Made by a program: the position numbers and the translations under genes
Part shown: piece by piece, positions 35,988 through 48,260 of the stretch
Position numbering within the stretch: position 1 is the first letter of the stretch
Layout of the letters: every line of letters starts with the position of its first letter
NCBI GenBank assembly: GCA_949752795.1
Contig: OX457068.1
Span: 54,588,516-54,652,515 of the forward strand
DNA: 64,000 nt
Origin: Hyperoodon ampullatus
Taxonomy: Eukaryota; Chordata; Mammalia; Artiodactyla; Ziphiidae
Direction: 5' to 3'
Notes under the pieces: generated by a model
Seen by the model: the letters and a program-made list of their open reading frames with translations, nothing else
Databases searched by the model: none
What the model was told of the DNA's origin: nothing

Positions 35988-38300
35988 CATGTCATATCAA
36001 ACTGCAGAAAAACAAAGACAAAAATCTTGAAAAATTTGGGGCAATGGAGGCCATCTTTTCTATAGAGGAGGAAGGATAAAATTATAAAACATTTCTCATC
36101 AGAAACTATGCACACAAGAAGACAATAAAATGGAATATTGAAGTTTCATAAAACAAACAAATAGAAAAAACCATGAGTGTAGACTATTTTATCCAGAAAA
36201 ATTAACACTTAAGACAGAAGGAGACATAAAGACCTTCTTGGGTAAATAAAAATTGAGGGAACATATTGACAGCAGACCTGATATGCAAGAAATGTCAAAA
36301 AAGTTTTATAAGGAGAGGAAAATTATATAGATCAGAAACATGTATTTATATAAAAAAGGAGGAGCATCAAAAAGGTAATTTTAAAAGTTATAATCTTTTA
36401 TTTTTCTTATTCTTAATTTATGGAAATGATAAACGTTTGCTTAAATTAACAATAGTAAAAATGTGTTGAATGATTGTAGCATATGGGTGAGTGAAATTGG
36501 TAACAGAAATGTCATTAGGGGTGGGGAAAAAAAGGACTTGGGAATGTGAAATACTCTGTTCTAAAATATCTGCACTCCACATGAAGCAGTTGTTATTTGA
36601 AGCAAATGTGGATTAGTTAAAAATATATATTACAAACTCTAGAGAAAAGAAAATAATTTAAAAAATAAATATATTGATATCTTAGAAAGGATATAATCTG
36701 GAATCATATTTAATACTCCATTAAACCAGAGAAGGAAGAAAAAGGGAAGAAAGTAGAAAGAACAAGTCCAAGAAAAAAAATCAGTTACAAATATGGTAGA
36801 TATTAATCCAGCTATATCAATAATCACTTTCCATGTGAGTGGTCTAAATAACCACCCCCGAAAAATAAAACAGAGATTATCAAAAAGGATAAAAAAACCC
36901 CACAACAGCTGACTATATGTTATCTACAGAAAAGATAAAACAGCTCTTTAAAGACTCAGATAAGTTAAAACAAAGAATGCAGAAAGATACACCCTGCTAA
37001 AACTAATCAAAATAAAACTGGTATACTTATATTACATTCAGACAAAGCAAACTTCAGAACAAGGAAATTTATTAGAGATAAAGACATCCATTGCATAATG
37101 AAAAGTCAGCTTACTGAGAAAATATAAACATTCTTAATGTTTATGCACCCAACAACAGTGTTGAAATAACATGAGACAAGAAATGATAGTATTGTAAAGG
37201 AAAACAATTTTAAAGTGCACCTATAAAGCTAAAAACTTCAACATCCCTCTTTCAGTTTTTGATTGATCAAACAGACAATGTCTATCCTTAGGTAGTCTAT
37301 AACTAAGAGTATTGTTAACTCAAACTGCATCATCAATAAACTTGATGAGATTATCATTTATAGAATACAGAGTTCCTATGTGAAACAGCAACATAAAAAT
37401 TCTTCTTAAGCTGTTATGGAACATTCATTCATAAAATACACTTAACAAATTTGAAATAAGAGAAAGAATACAAGATATGTTGCCAGAACACAACAGAATT
37501 AAACTATTACATTAACTTAATCAAAATTAATCTATTTCTATTAAAATAATAGAAAGATAGCTTGAAAATTCCCAAATATTTAGAGATTAAACATACATTT
37601 CTAAATAATACATGAGTCAAAGAAGAAGACAACAATTTTTTTTTTAAATAGTTGAACTAAATAAAAATACAACATATCAAAGTTTGGGGGTATAGTGAAA
37701 TAGTATTTAAAGGAAAATTTATGGCAGTAGAAGCACATATTAGAAGATAAGAAAGATCTAAAACAAGTAGTATAAGATTCCACCATAGGTAAACAGAGAA
37801 AGAAGTGCAATTTATGCATAAAGTAAGCAGAAGAAAAGAAATAAAAATTAGAGGAGAAATCAAGGACATTTAAAAGTTGGAAACCATAGATAAAAGCAAC
37901 AATGCTCAAAACTAGGTCATTGTAAACCTCTATCCTGGCTAAAGAAGGCAAAATATGAGAGAAGATATAAATTATCAGAATCAGAAATTAAAGAGGGGAC
38001 ATCGCTACTGATCTCCTGAGTATTAAAAGAAAAATAAGGATTGCTATGAAAAACTATTTATGTTCACATATTTGATGACTTAGAGGAAATGGATCAATTA
38101 CTTAAAAGCAAAAATTATCAAAACTTACACAAGGAGGAAGAGATCATTTCTATAGATCTATATCTGTCAAAGAAACTAAATCAATTACTTAGTAAATGTT
38201 CAAAAGGAAAGCTCCAGGCCTAGATGGTTTTGTAGAAGAATTATATCAATGTTTAAGGAAGAAATGATACCAATTTTCAACTTCTTGTTGACCAAAGAAA

Positions 38301-38804
38301 TGTGCACAACTTAAAAGTTGAGAATTTTGTTTATTTGGCAGGAATTTTTAGGACTTCAAGCCTGGGAGACAGCATCTCAAGTAACCCTGAGAGAACTGCT
38401 CCAAGCAGGCCAGGGTATAGCTAGGATTTATAGGAGTTTTGAGACAAAGAGCAGGTAGTTGAGAATATCAAAACATTATTGTTAATTAAAGAAAACCAGA
38501 TATCCCAAGTTAAGGAATTTAGTGCTTTTCTATGTATAGGAAGATGCAAGAGCATGGGCTCACTGAAATAATTCCTTTGATATGAACCTCAGATATCCGG
38601 GGCCAGTATCCTGTGTTTTCACATCCTGAGTTTCCTCAGGGCTCACCATAGGGAGTGGCTGTACTCTGATGGCTGCTAGATGGCAGATATTCTTTCCTTC
38701 CTGAATTTCCTCAGGGCTCACCAGCTCACTGTTGGCAGTGGCTGCAATCGCTGATGACTGGCATCCTTTGTTTACTGATATGTCAGGAAATATTCCATTT
38801 CCCA
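38301..38804 (+). mobile_element. ERV-type solo LTR inserted in L1 F
   Basis: About 500 bp of non-L1 sequence splits ORF2 of L1 F between 'gaaatgataccaattttcaac' and 'gaggaacacttcctaactc', which are adjacent in an intact L1. It begins TGTGCACAACTTAAAAGTTG and ends TTTCCCA, giving TG...CA ends. It contains a repeated phrase 'tttcctcagggctcacca' (38629-38646 and 38708-38725). No clear target duplication was seen. LTR identity is inferred from ends and general look; the family is not certain. Confidence 0.6.
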
Positions 38805-39175
38805 TTTAAAAAAATAAAATCAGAGGAACACTTCCTAACTCATTCTATGAGTTCATTAATACTCTAACACCTAAGCTAGATACATATAGTAGAAGAAAGG
38901 AAAACTACAGACCAATATTTCTCATGAACATAGACACAAATGTCCTCAAAAAAATACTAGCAAATCACATGCAACAACGTGTAAAAAAGAATGTATATTC
39001 CACAACCATGGTATATGTTCCCCTAGTATACAAATGTTGTTCAACATTTAAAAATCAGTGTAGTTCACCACATCAACATACTAAAATAGAAAGCTCATAT
39101 AATCATATCAACAGTGGAAGAAACAGCATTTGACAAAATTCAACATCCATTCATGATAAAAAACAAAACAGAATA

Positions 39176-40044
39176 AAAATATTATTCATATGTAGAACCC
39201 CAAAGTTTAAGACTAAATCGGATAGGAAGTGAGGGAATGGCACTGGATGATTTTCCTAGATGTCTCAGGAACTTGATGGCACATTCAACAATTAGTGAAA
39301 AAATGATGGTGAAAGATAGGATTGTGAGGCATTTGGGGAATGAGCACCAAGCGAAATCCACCCCTTCCTTGGAATTCTTTAGATTAAGTGCCAAATCAGT
39401 CAAGGCTTTTAAAAGTTAGGATACAAAACAAATGACAAAGATAAATGTAGAATTGATGTTGGTTGAACAGAATCACCCATTTTACTAATATGGAAGAGTA
39501 AAGATAGGAGGATTAACCAAGAGCAAGTTTAATCAAGATTGCATTGGCCAAGGCTGAATTAAACTCTCCTAGACTTACTTCTCCAAGTGTCCACTTCCTT
39601 AGATCACTGCATCATGATTCTTCAGTCATCTCCTTGGTTGAATGCAACTTACAGGATAATTTAAATGATCAGGAGCAATACAACAAACACTAAGTAGAAG
39701 CCCAAAAAAACTTTCATATTTCTTATTTTCTTCATGTGTTACAAGAATGTTTCAAGAGATAGTGTGATGAAACCGTTGAGAGGCCCCATAAGTGTGCTGT
39801 GCACCATGCTGATTATGGAGCTTATCATACTCTCCAGTAGATGTGTGATTGTAACAATCATTTTTTATTAAAATACTCCTCTCTCTCTTTTTTTGTTATA
39901 GTTAGAGATTTTGGAAAGAGTAAACAGTTAATCATAATTCTTTGAAGAGAAAAAAACAAGAGACCCTGGATTATTGGAATGCTTCAGTGTTTTTTGAGCT
40001 GAGACTGAACATGACACAGGAAAAAATGGTCAATAGAATAGGGT
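39176..40044. other. Unassigned sequence
   Basis: No gene. Two overlapping frames on opposite strands (39182-39403 minus and 39237-39419 plus) show no known protein. Confidence 0.45.
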
Positions 40045-40215
40045 TTCATTCTTGTCTCTGATTAATTTTGTCCCTCTGATCAAGTCATTTCATTGGACCC
40101 TCAGTTTCATTTTCTGTCAAATAGAGATGACAATCTATGCCAAAATCTACCTTGTAGCATAAAATGATGAATATAATTAACTACTTGGACAAGTATAAAA
40201 GTTGCACAGAATTTA
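40045..40215 (+). mobile_element. MIR SINE
   Basis: ctgatcaagtcatttcattggaccctcagtttcattttctgtcaaatagagatgac is the MIR 5'-half pattern. Confidence 0.75.
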
Positions 40216-40339
40216 CATGGAAATGATTAAGGATTAAGTTACAATAATTATTAACAATATCACAGCCAAAAAAAAGGAACTTCAGTTCCACTGCTTTATG
40301 TTTGTCTAGGCTCTCAAGATGAATGTCCTATAATTTATA

Positions 40340-40675
40340 GTATTATTTACTAGTTTGAACTGGTCATTTTTCATTCTTTATATGCTACCCATATTGAAAA
40401 CACCTAGCATTCTCATATCTCAGTGATTTTACACAAGTCCCTCTGCCTGGTTTGAAATGCTCTCCAGCTATCTGACCACTTGGAAATTTTCTATTTTAAG
40501 TGTTACTTCTGTGAATCCTCCCCAGACTCATCCAAGCCAAATGTGTGACTTTATCCTCCTGCCATTAACAATATTCCTCAACTGTATGATCCTTTAGCAC
40601 GGGAAATATGTCTTTCATCATTATATGCTTGCAAAGCTCATTGTAAAGTTCATGCCACATAGAAGGTGATCAATA
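40340..40675 (+). mobile_element. L2 LINE 3' end
   Basis: Typical L2 3' sequence: ggtttgaaatgctctcc, taagtgttacttctgtgaatcctccccaga, then ccacatagaaggtgatcaatacata at the very end. About 330 bp retained. Confidence 0.8.
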
Positions 40676-40950
40676 CATATATTTAACTGTTTTATTCAGG
40701 AATAATTGATACATGATGAATTGCACATAAAGTGTACACTTCAGTGAGTTCTGATGTATATGTATGCACCTGTGAAGCCATCACAATTATAATTGTGATC
40801 ATATTTATTAAATAAACCAAATTCTGAAATAAATATGTTGAGTACGTACTCCATGCCAGTCACTGCAGAGAGTGTGGGTGTGCAAAGATGAATTGGGAAC
40901 TAACCCTGCTCTTAAGAGGTTTGTTTCTGGTCCTGATTCTAGAATAGAAA
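40676..40950 (-). mobile_element. Old L1M-like 3' fragment and another ancient repeat
   Basis: 40680-40810 (tgttttattcaggaataattgatacatgatgaattgcaca ... cacctgtgaagccatcaca) reads as the reverse complement of an old L1M 3'UTR. 40830-40950 (gtactccatgccagtcactgcagagag ... ccctgctcttaagagg) resembles the ancient motif also seen near 13365 and 43870. Confidence 0.5.
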
Positions 40951-41487
40951 TGACATTTTATACTCACCAAGTATTGTTTATTGCATGTGAAATCCTGACG
41001 GTATATGTATTTCAGAAAGGATGGAAGGCTAACCTCAGAAGCAGCTCATAGAATGAGGGGCTAGAGATCCCAGAGACCAAGAAGAGTCAAGTGGAAGACT
41101 TCCCTGAGGTGTGTACATAAAGGTATAAGGTCATCAGGTGACAGAAATGAGGCCAGGTGTATCAAGGTTATATCTAGAATCAGGATGAAGTAGTAAGTGG
41201 AAATGGATTAGTAATGGAGAAAGTAGGTTATTAGTCAGAATGAAAATAATAAAGAAAATTTTACAGAATGGAATTGATTGAAAAACTCATCAAATTAAGT
41301 CTACAAATACTGGTAAATAGATAGTATGCACTTATTTTTTTAAATTAAAAAATAATATTTATTTTGAATTTTATTTTTTAAGCTTATTAAGTTTATTGCT
41401 GAAAAATAGAAATTAAAAAGCATCTTTTGATGTGATCAAACTTTTTAAAAGTGTTTTTATTCTAATGTATTGTCAATAAAATTTCTT
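40951..41487. other. Unassigned AT-rich sequence
   Basis: No gene seen. Strongly AT-rich near 41335-41480, next to the tail of L1 G. Confidence 0.45.
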
Positions 41488-42276
41488 TTTTTCTGAATTT
41501 TATTTTATTATTGTTTTTATATATAGCAGATTCTTATTAGTTATCTATTTTATACATATTGGTATATATATGTCAATCCCAATCTCCTAATTCATCCCAC
41601 TACCCACCACCCATTTTCCCCCCTTGGTGTACGTACATTTGTTCTCTACATCTGTGTCTCTATTTCTGCCTTACAAACTGGTTCACCTGTACCATTTTTC
41701 TAGATTCCACATATATGTGTTAATATATGATATTTGTTTTTCTCTTTCTGACTTACTTCCCACTCTGTATGACAGTCTCTAGGTCCATCCATGTCTAAAA
41801 ATGACCCAGTTTTGTTCCTCTTTATGGCTGAGTAATATTCCATTGTATACATGTATCACATCTTCTTTATCCATTTGTCTGTCGACGGGCATTTAGGTGG
41901 CTTCCATGACCTGATTATTGTAAACAGTGCTGCAATGAATATTTGGGTGCATGTTTCTTTATGAATTATGCTTTTCTCTGGGTATATGTGCAGTAGTGGG
42001 AATGCTGGGTCATATGGTAATTCTATTTTTAACTTTAAGGAACCTCCATACTGTTCTCCATAGTGGCTGTATCAATTTACATTCCCACCAACAGTGCAAG
42101 AGCATTCCCTTTTCTCCACACCCTCTCTAGGATTTGTTGTTTGTAGATTTTCTGATGATGCCCATTCTAAACAGTGTGAAGTGATACCTCATTGTAATTT
42201 TGATTTGCATTTCTTTAATAATTATTTATGTTGAGCAGCTTTCCATGTACCTCTTGGCCATTTGTATGTCTTCTTA
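41488..42276 (-). mobile_element. 5'-truncated L1 (element G), 3' end only
   Basis: On the minus strand this is the last ~550 bp of ORF2 followed by a 3'UTR and A-rich tail (plus-strand T-rich at 41488-41515). The 3'UTR text (complement of 41540-41590, cattattggtatatatatgtc) matches that of L1 B (atatacactgatgtgtataaaa), not that of L1 A. 5' truncation near 42276 is the usual outcome of incomplete reverse transcription. No target duplication was found by eye. Confidence 0.85.
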
Positions 42277-44655
42277 GTAGGCACTTTTTATATATAGACT
42301 TCCATACACTTCTGGATCAAGCCTTGGCTAGAGAAGATTCCATGGGGCTTCATAATTGTATGTGAATGATTTGGATGTACAATATCTATGTGTAACTGAT
42401 TTTGACTTCAACCTACAATTCTCCTGTCTTGTCCAATGTCTCTGTCCTGTTAGAATATATTCACACTCTCAACTTGAAATTCAGTGCAACTGAAAAACAT
42501 ATGTAACTTTTACTCTATGCATCCATTCAACTGGTTATCTTCTTCCATTTTCTTTCTCAAACCAAGCTCATGATATTTTAATTATATTCTCAAATTGCTC
42601 TCTTATAATGTTCTCCTCATCCTGATTATATTCATCACTGATTGTTTCTTTTCAGTATCCTAGCTATTATTCTAAGCTACTCTGGTCTGAACTCTCTGTT
42701 GATGCCTTCTACTAACTCTATAACCACCATGTCCCTCTGTTTTCTTTCTTTCCACACACAGCACTGAGTATTTGGACCACCCATTTTGTTTCTTTGTTAT
42801 TGTCAGTTTATTCCAAAGGCTGTTCATTACAAACCATCTTGCTTTGGTTTCAATTGGATGCAGGTATATTAGTTTTCCTCTACAACACAATTTATGAGCA
42901 TTAAAGTACAGAAAAAGCATCTCAAGTGTCTTACAGAATGGTAAGGTTAGATGATTACAGTGTCCTTGTTGATTACAGATATTTACAATCTCATATATTT
43001 TCTTGGATATGTTGAAAATAGTTTAGTGATGGGCCTTAAGATTTCTCATTGCTTCCAAACAAGGAGTTGTCTCCCTCCTGAGAGAGGTGAATCATTGAAA
43101 GGAGTGAGCAAGAAATACAAGTTAAAACAGTGTGGATGGACCTTGAGTGAAAACAGGAAGATTTAGGATACCTATAGAAAGACAAGTCAGCATTATATAG
43201 AGACGAATTAATACTTTGGGATTAAACTGTCTGTGAAAGATAGAAGCATGGCAGACTAAAAATAGGCATGGAGTAATTCAGAGGCTAATCAGGGTCTGTC
43301 ACAGATAATAAGTAAAAAAGTTTTAACAAAACATTAGCCATCTGAGCAGCCCAGAAGACATGGGGAGGGAGATGAGAGTATTATGGCTGCAGTATTAACA
43401 TCACTCTTATTAGGTTGGTGATGATTAACAGGATGTGGCCCCAAAGGGACAAGGTGAGCTTTCATAGGACAGCACTATGTCAGAAGATGATGGTCTCAAA
43501 TTGGATAGCGAAGGTGAACTCTCTGTCAGGAGAGACATCAGTCCCAAGGACACAGCAATTAAACTGAACCAGCCTGAGCAGGAATTGGAGTTATACCAAG
43601 CAAAAATACATGTGATATAAAATTAAAGTGATACATAAATTTGTGACAAACTGTCACACCTGTTAGTCTTTGCTTTCTATTCCATTCATATTTTCGGAAT
43701 ATTGGGCCAATGTTTCTTTTGGGTCCACTCCATTCAGATTTTATGATAATGAGTGAATTGAATCTATGAAGCAGAAAACCAAAGAACTTCATAACTAATT
43801 CACCTAGGTAACTAGAGGAATGTTTTATATCACCTATCATCAGGAGAAATTGATTAAAAGCCCCTTGCACTTAGAGTCTGGTGCTAGGTGCCATGGGAAA
43901 TAAAAAGGAAACCTCAAGCTTAACTTTTCACTGGAGCTTACAATGTAGTAGAAGAGGAAACACCAACACAGATTAAAAACACTGATAAATAAATACATAA
44001 CTGCTGACAGCTATATGTAATTGTGAAAGAACTGTCTTTTGGAATATGAGTATATTTTGGTATTTTTAGAATATCCAAAGTGGGATTAATATGTTGGTGT
44101 GGAAATTTTTTGCATAAATGAAGAATTTTAAATATCAAGGACAATGGATATGATTTGGTGGAAAGGAAATAATAGACTGTAAAAGGCTGGTAAAAGTCTG
44201 AAGGTTCAGAGAAATTATGTTGGTTGATAAAATATGTTTGCATTTAATCAAACATCCCTTTGTGCTCTGTAAAGTTGGAGATAAACTCATAGAAACAAAA
44301 TGCTGTATTATTATATCAGGTTCTGTAACCTGTATTAAAAAATCTTTCTGATATAATATACATTTTATCAACCAGCATAATTTCTCTGAACCTCCAGAGA
44401 GATTTTTAAATACAAGTTATAGAAATTTATTTAAAATGGGCTTAAGGTGTAAGGAATAGTACATAATTATGTAACACATCTAGAAGTGGAGAATCTTCAG
44501 ACCTCATATATTCAGGACTCTAACTCTCTTTCTCTGTGAATTTGTCTCAGCAATGCCTCATTCTGTCTATTACTTAGTCTTCAATCACTTTCAAGGTTGC
44601 CAGCAAAACACATATTGTAAGAGAGAGAGAACCTTACTTCCCAGGCATTTCTCCT
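42277..44655. other. Unassigned sequence
   Basis: About 2.4 kb with no gene or RNA seen. 43870-43985 (ggtgctaggtgccatggg ... cactggagcttacaatgtagtag) resembles the ancient repeat motif noted near 13365. Frames 43559-43870 and 43938-44243 (minus) have no recognised relatives. Confidence 0.45.
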
Positions 44656-44755
44656 AAGAGAAAGAAAATACAGTTGACTTCTGAGCATCATGGCTTTGAA
44701 CTGCACAGGTCCACTTATATGTAGATTTTTCTTTTCAATATAAATACTATTGGAA
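44656..44755 (+). mobile_element. Tigger-like DNA transposon fragment
   Basis: acagttgacttctgagcatcatggctttgaactgcacaggtccacttatatgtagatttttc follows a well-known mammalian pogo/Tigger-type end (acagttgacccttgaacaacacgggtttgaactg...). Only one end remains; the L1 H 5'UTR follows directly. Confidence 0.6.
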
Positions 44756-45299
44756 GTAGTGGAGGAGTGGTGATATAATCAAGTTCCATACCCCCAGGTT
44801 GGGGACCCAAAAACAGGAGAATAAGTATAATTGTAGAGGTTCTGCCAAAGAAGCAAGGAGTCTGAGACACACATCAGGCTCCCCAGCACAGGGTTCCTGC
44901 ACCAGAAAGATGAGCCCCCAGAATGTTTGACTTTGAAGGACAGTGGGGCTTACTTTCAGGAGTACCAGAGGGCTGGGGAAAACAAAGATTCCATTCTTAA
45001 AGGATACATACAAAATCTCACATGCTCCAGGAACCAGGGCAGAATCAGCAATTTGAAGAGGGCTTGGGTTGGACTTACCTGCTGATCTGGAGAGTCTTCT
45101 GGAGAGGCAGAAGGCAACTGCAGCTCAACCTGGTGACATAGACACTGGCAGAAGTCACTTTTGGGGGTTCATTCTAACACGTGACACTGCTGTAGGCAAG
45201 CACAATTTTGAAATGCTCCCTCTGACTTGTTAGCCACAGGACCCAGCTCTTTCCCCACTCAATAAACTTTAGGCACAAGTACTGGGACATCTTAGGCCA

Positions 45300-46130
45300 A
45301 GCAACCAACTTGGAGAGGAAATAGCCCCACTCACCAGCAGACAGACTGATTTAAGAACCCCTTGAGCCCACAGCTTCCCCTGGACATGACCCTGCCCACA
45401 ATAGGACACAGAACCTGATCCCACACACTAGTGCATAGACACTAGACTCAGGACCCCTAGGTCCCTGCAGTCAGGGACCAAAGGACCCAGCTCCACCCAC
45501 TAGTGGGAAGATACCAGCCTCAGAATCACTGGTCCTGTTCACCAGTGGACCTGCTCTAACCTGGGGACCAGCCTGACCCACCAGCAAATGGGCACCAATC
45601 AGAGGACAACCACAGCCCCATAGCCCGTGGAACCAGCTCACCCATCAACAGGCCAGCACCTGTCCTGGAACCTGCTGGACCCTGGCCCCACTTACCAGAC
45701 AGTCTGGTCTAGCCTTAGGACCAGGCTCATCCAGCAGCAGGTAGACACCAGTGCAGTACAAATATAGTCCCACAGCCAGTGGACACAACCCACCTACCAG
45801 CAGGCCAATAATTTCTCTGGAACTGGCTGGCACTGGCCCTATCCAATAGGAAGCCAACAAAATCTTCAGGACACCCTCGACACTTCAGCCAGCTGTGTCT
45901 GGAACCAGCCCCATTCATCAGTGGTCTGACACAGCTCTGGGACCCCTGAGTCCTGCAGCCAGACCATAGGACCCAGCGCTGGTCACCAGTGGTCTGGCAA
46001 TAGCTCCAGGATCTGACTTCACCTGCCAGTGGGTGGACACAAGCCCAGGAGTCTCCTGGAATCTGATTCTGCCCAAAAGTGAGCCAGCAGTAACCTCAGT
46101 CCCCTGCGTGCCTCACCCAGGTTTCTGCAG
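45300..46130 (+). repeat. Imperfect tandem-like repeats in the 5'UTR of L1 H
   Basis: Phrases of the type 'ccagc...acccaccagcagg(c/t)...acc' recur every ~60-80 bp, many times, with strong drift. GC content is well above the flanks. Repeated 5'UTR modules like this are known in old mammalian L1s. Confidence 0.6.
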
Positions 46131-46431
46131 CTAGTTGCCACTTGGCCTGGCTGCCTCAACCAGAGGCTAGCAGCCTCTGCACAAGGAAGGACCTGGCATC
46201 CAACTGGACTAGGGGCTTACCAAGCCCAGACCACAACAGTAGTCAATTGCCATAATAGTAAGACCCATGCAGCTCACACAGGGGACACCCCTAGTGCATA
46301 CAGCTGTGTTGACAGGAGGGGAATGTGCCTCTGTGATGCATATGACATCTCCTACAAAAGGCCATTTTTCCAAGACCAGGAAATGTAACCAACCTACCAG
46401 ATACATAGAAATATAAGGCAAGTTAGGCAAA

Positions 46432-47242
46432 ATGAGGCAAAAGAGAAGTATGTTCCAAATGAAGGAACAAGATAAAACCCCAGAAGAAGAACTAATTGAA
46501 GTGGAGATAGTCAATCTGCCCAAGAAAGAGTTCAGGGTAATGATCATACAGGTGATTAAAGAACTCAGGAGAAGAATGGATGCACAGAGTGAGAAGTTAG
46601 ACAATTTTAACAGAGTTAGAAGATGTAAAGAACAACAAAGAGATGAAAAAAGTTATTGTTGTTATACAACAATAACTGAAAGGAAAAATACAGTAGAAGA
46701 AATAAACAGTAAAGTAAATGATACAGAGAAGTGGATCAGTGAGCTAGAAGATAAAGTAATGGAAATCACTAATGCTGAAAAGAAAAAAAAAAACAGATAT
46801 AAATGAAGACAGTTTAAGAGATCTCTGGGACAACATTGAATGTGTTAATATGTGCATTTAGGGGTCCCAGAAAGATAAGAGACACAGAGGGGCTGAGAAG
46901 GTATTTGAAGGCATAATTTATGAAAATTTCCGTAATCTGGGAAAAGAAACTTACATCCAAGTCCAAGAAGCACAGAGCATATCAAATAAGATTAATCCAA
47001 AGATTACATTGTAATTTAAATGGCAAAAAATTGAAGCTAAAGAGAGAATGTTAAAAACAGCAAGGAAAACGGCAATGAGTTACATATAAGGAAAGTCCCA
47101 TAAGGTTATCAGCTGACTTTTCAGCAGGAACTCTACAGGTCAGAAGGTAGTGGAATGATATATTTAGAGTGATGAAAGGGAAAAACGTACAACCAAGAAT
47201 ACTCTACCTGGCAAAGCTCCCATTCAGATATGATGGAGAGAT
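46432..47242 (+). pseudogene. L1 H ORF1 remains
   Basis: First frame 46432-46806 begins MRQKRSMFQMKEQDK and contains NLPKKEFRVMI, then a heptad-rich, Glu/Lys-rich coiled-coil region (INSKVNDTEKWISELEDKV). The RNA-binding C-terminal part continues in other frames to ~47242 ('cagcaggaactctacaggtcagaag' near 47120). Interrupted by stops and then by the composite insertion. Confidence 0.78.
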
Positions 47243-47255
47243 CAAAAGTATTACA
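47243..47255. repeat. Target-site duplication of the SINE/L1 composite, left copy
   Basis: caaaagtattaca, an exact match to 48021-48033. Confidence 0.88.
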
Positions 47256-47279
47256 AAAAAATAAAAATAATAAGGCAGG

Positions 47280-47484
47280 GGATTCCCTGGTGGTGCAGTG
47301 GTTGAGAGTCCGCCTGCCAATCAGGGGACATGGGTTCGTGTCCCAGGCTGGGAATATCCCACATGCTGCGGAGTGGCTAAGCCTGTGAGCCATGGCCGCT
47401 GAGCCAGTGTATCCAGAGACTGTGCTCCACAATGGGAGAGGCCAGAACAGTGAGAGGCCCGCATACCACACACACACAAAAAAA
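47280..47484 (+). mobile_element. CHR-2-type SINE at the 5' edge of a truncated L1
   Basis: Begins gattccctggtggtgcagtgg and ends gaggcccgcataccacacacacaca. The tail is a short CA run rather than a long A tail. The L1 fragment follows at once, so both lie inside one pair of target duplications. Twenty-four A-rich bases sit between the left duplication and the SINE. The SINE has no duplication of its own that I can find. Confidence 0.85.
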
Positions 47485-48020
47485 GTATGACAGTGGCACA
47501 TACATACAATGGGATATTACTCAGCCATAAAAAGAAACAAAACTGAGTTATTTGTAGTGAGGTGGATGGACCTAGAGTCTTTCATACAGAGTGAAGTAAG
47601 TCAGAAAGAGAAAAACAAATACTGTATGCTAACATATATGTATGGAATCTGGAAAACAATAGTTCCAATGAACCTAGCAGCAGGACAGGAATAAAGATGC
47701 AGACATAGAGAATGGACTTGAGGACATGGGGAGGGGGAAGTGTAAGCTGGGACAAAGTAACAGAGTAGCACTGACATAGATAGACTACCAAATGTGAAAT
47801 AGAATGCTAGTGGGAAGCAGCTGCATAGCACACGGAGATCATCTCAGTGCTTTGTGACCACCCTAAAGGGGTGGGATAGGCAGGGTGGGAGGGAGGTGCA
47901 AGAAGAAGGGGATATGGGGATATATGCATACATATAGCTGATTCATTTTGTTACACAACAGAAACTAATGCAGAGTTGTAAAGCAATTATAATCCAATAA
48001 AGATTTTTTAAAAAAACACA
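47485..48020 (+). mobile_element. 5'-truncated L1 (element I), 3' end and A tail
   Basis: Begins in the last part of ORF2 ('gtggcacatacatacaatgggatattactcagcc'), giving a short frame at 47509-47694. It ends aatccaataaagattttttaaaaaaac. Its 3'UTR matches L1 A (with 'acatggggagggggaagtg' at 47725) and not L1 B. It lies in the ORF1 region of L1 H. Confidence 0.88.
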
Positions 48021-48033
48021 CAAAAGTATTACA
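48021..48033. repeat. Target-site duplication of the SINE/L1 composite, right copy
   Basis: caaaagtattaca, partner of 47243-47255; L1 H continues after it (gataagcaaaaactaaaag). Confidence 0.88.
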
Positions 48034-48250
48034 GATAAGCAAAAACTAAAAGGGTTCAGTACCACCAAACAACATTAGAAGAAATGCAAAAGGGACTTAT
48101 CAAAGCAAAAAATAAAAAGCCACAGCTAAAAATATGAGAGTTATGAAAAGAAGAATTTCATCAGTAAAGGAAAATATATAGTAAATGTAGTAAATTATCC
48201 ATGCTACAAAGCTAGTAGAAAGGTTAAAAGACAAAAACAGCAGAACTAGA

Positions 48251-48260
48251 AAGATGGCGG
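48251..48260 (+). promoter_or_regulatory. YY1-like site at the start of L1 B
   Basis: AAGATGGCGG, matching the core of the YY1 site near the start of human L1. Binding is inferred. Confidence 0.65.

Larger units (their letters stand above)
35265..39175 (+). mobile_element. Old L1 (element F), ORF1 to mid ORF2, interrupted by a SINE and an LTR
   Basis: Starts within ORF1 ('ataactatgattaatatattaag'). ORF2 begins around 36795, where the text reads like ISITTFHVSGLN. It reaches the reverse transcriptase near 39150 (MNIDTNVLKKILANHMQQR at 38924, then the FDKIQHPFMI region) and stops. A CHR-2 SINE (35754) and an LTR (38301) were inserted later. It is the same old type as L1 J. No open frame of use remains. 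Confidence 0.78.
44756..48240 (+). mobile_element. Old L1 (element H), 5'UTR, ORF1 and inter-ORF part
   Basis: A long 5'UTR (44756-46431) is rich in imperfect 'ccagcctcacccaccagcaggc'-like repeats. ORF1 remains follow, then inter-ORF sequence to 48240 (with 'gcaaaaactaaaagggttcag'), where L1 B begins. A SINE/L1 composite (47256-48020) was inserted into its ORF1 3' region. Its ORF2 half is missing: after L1 B ends (55161) the sequence is not L1. Confidence 0.82.

Noticed and set aside
35772..36065. Frames over the CHR-2 SINE, also near 47133-47501 and 60394-60785
   Set aside because: They include poly-Lys or poly-Phe from the A tail and are simply SINE sequence.
35265..39175. Twin-primed single L1 made of E and F
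   Set aside because: The inverted part (reverse transcriptase) overlaps in content with F and is not its upstream portion.
43559..43870. 103-codon minus-strand frame
   Set aside because: No known motif, no exon neighbours or splice context that I can support.
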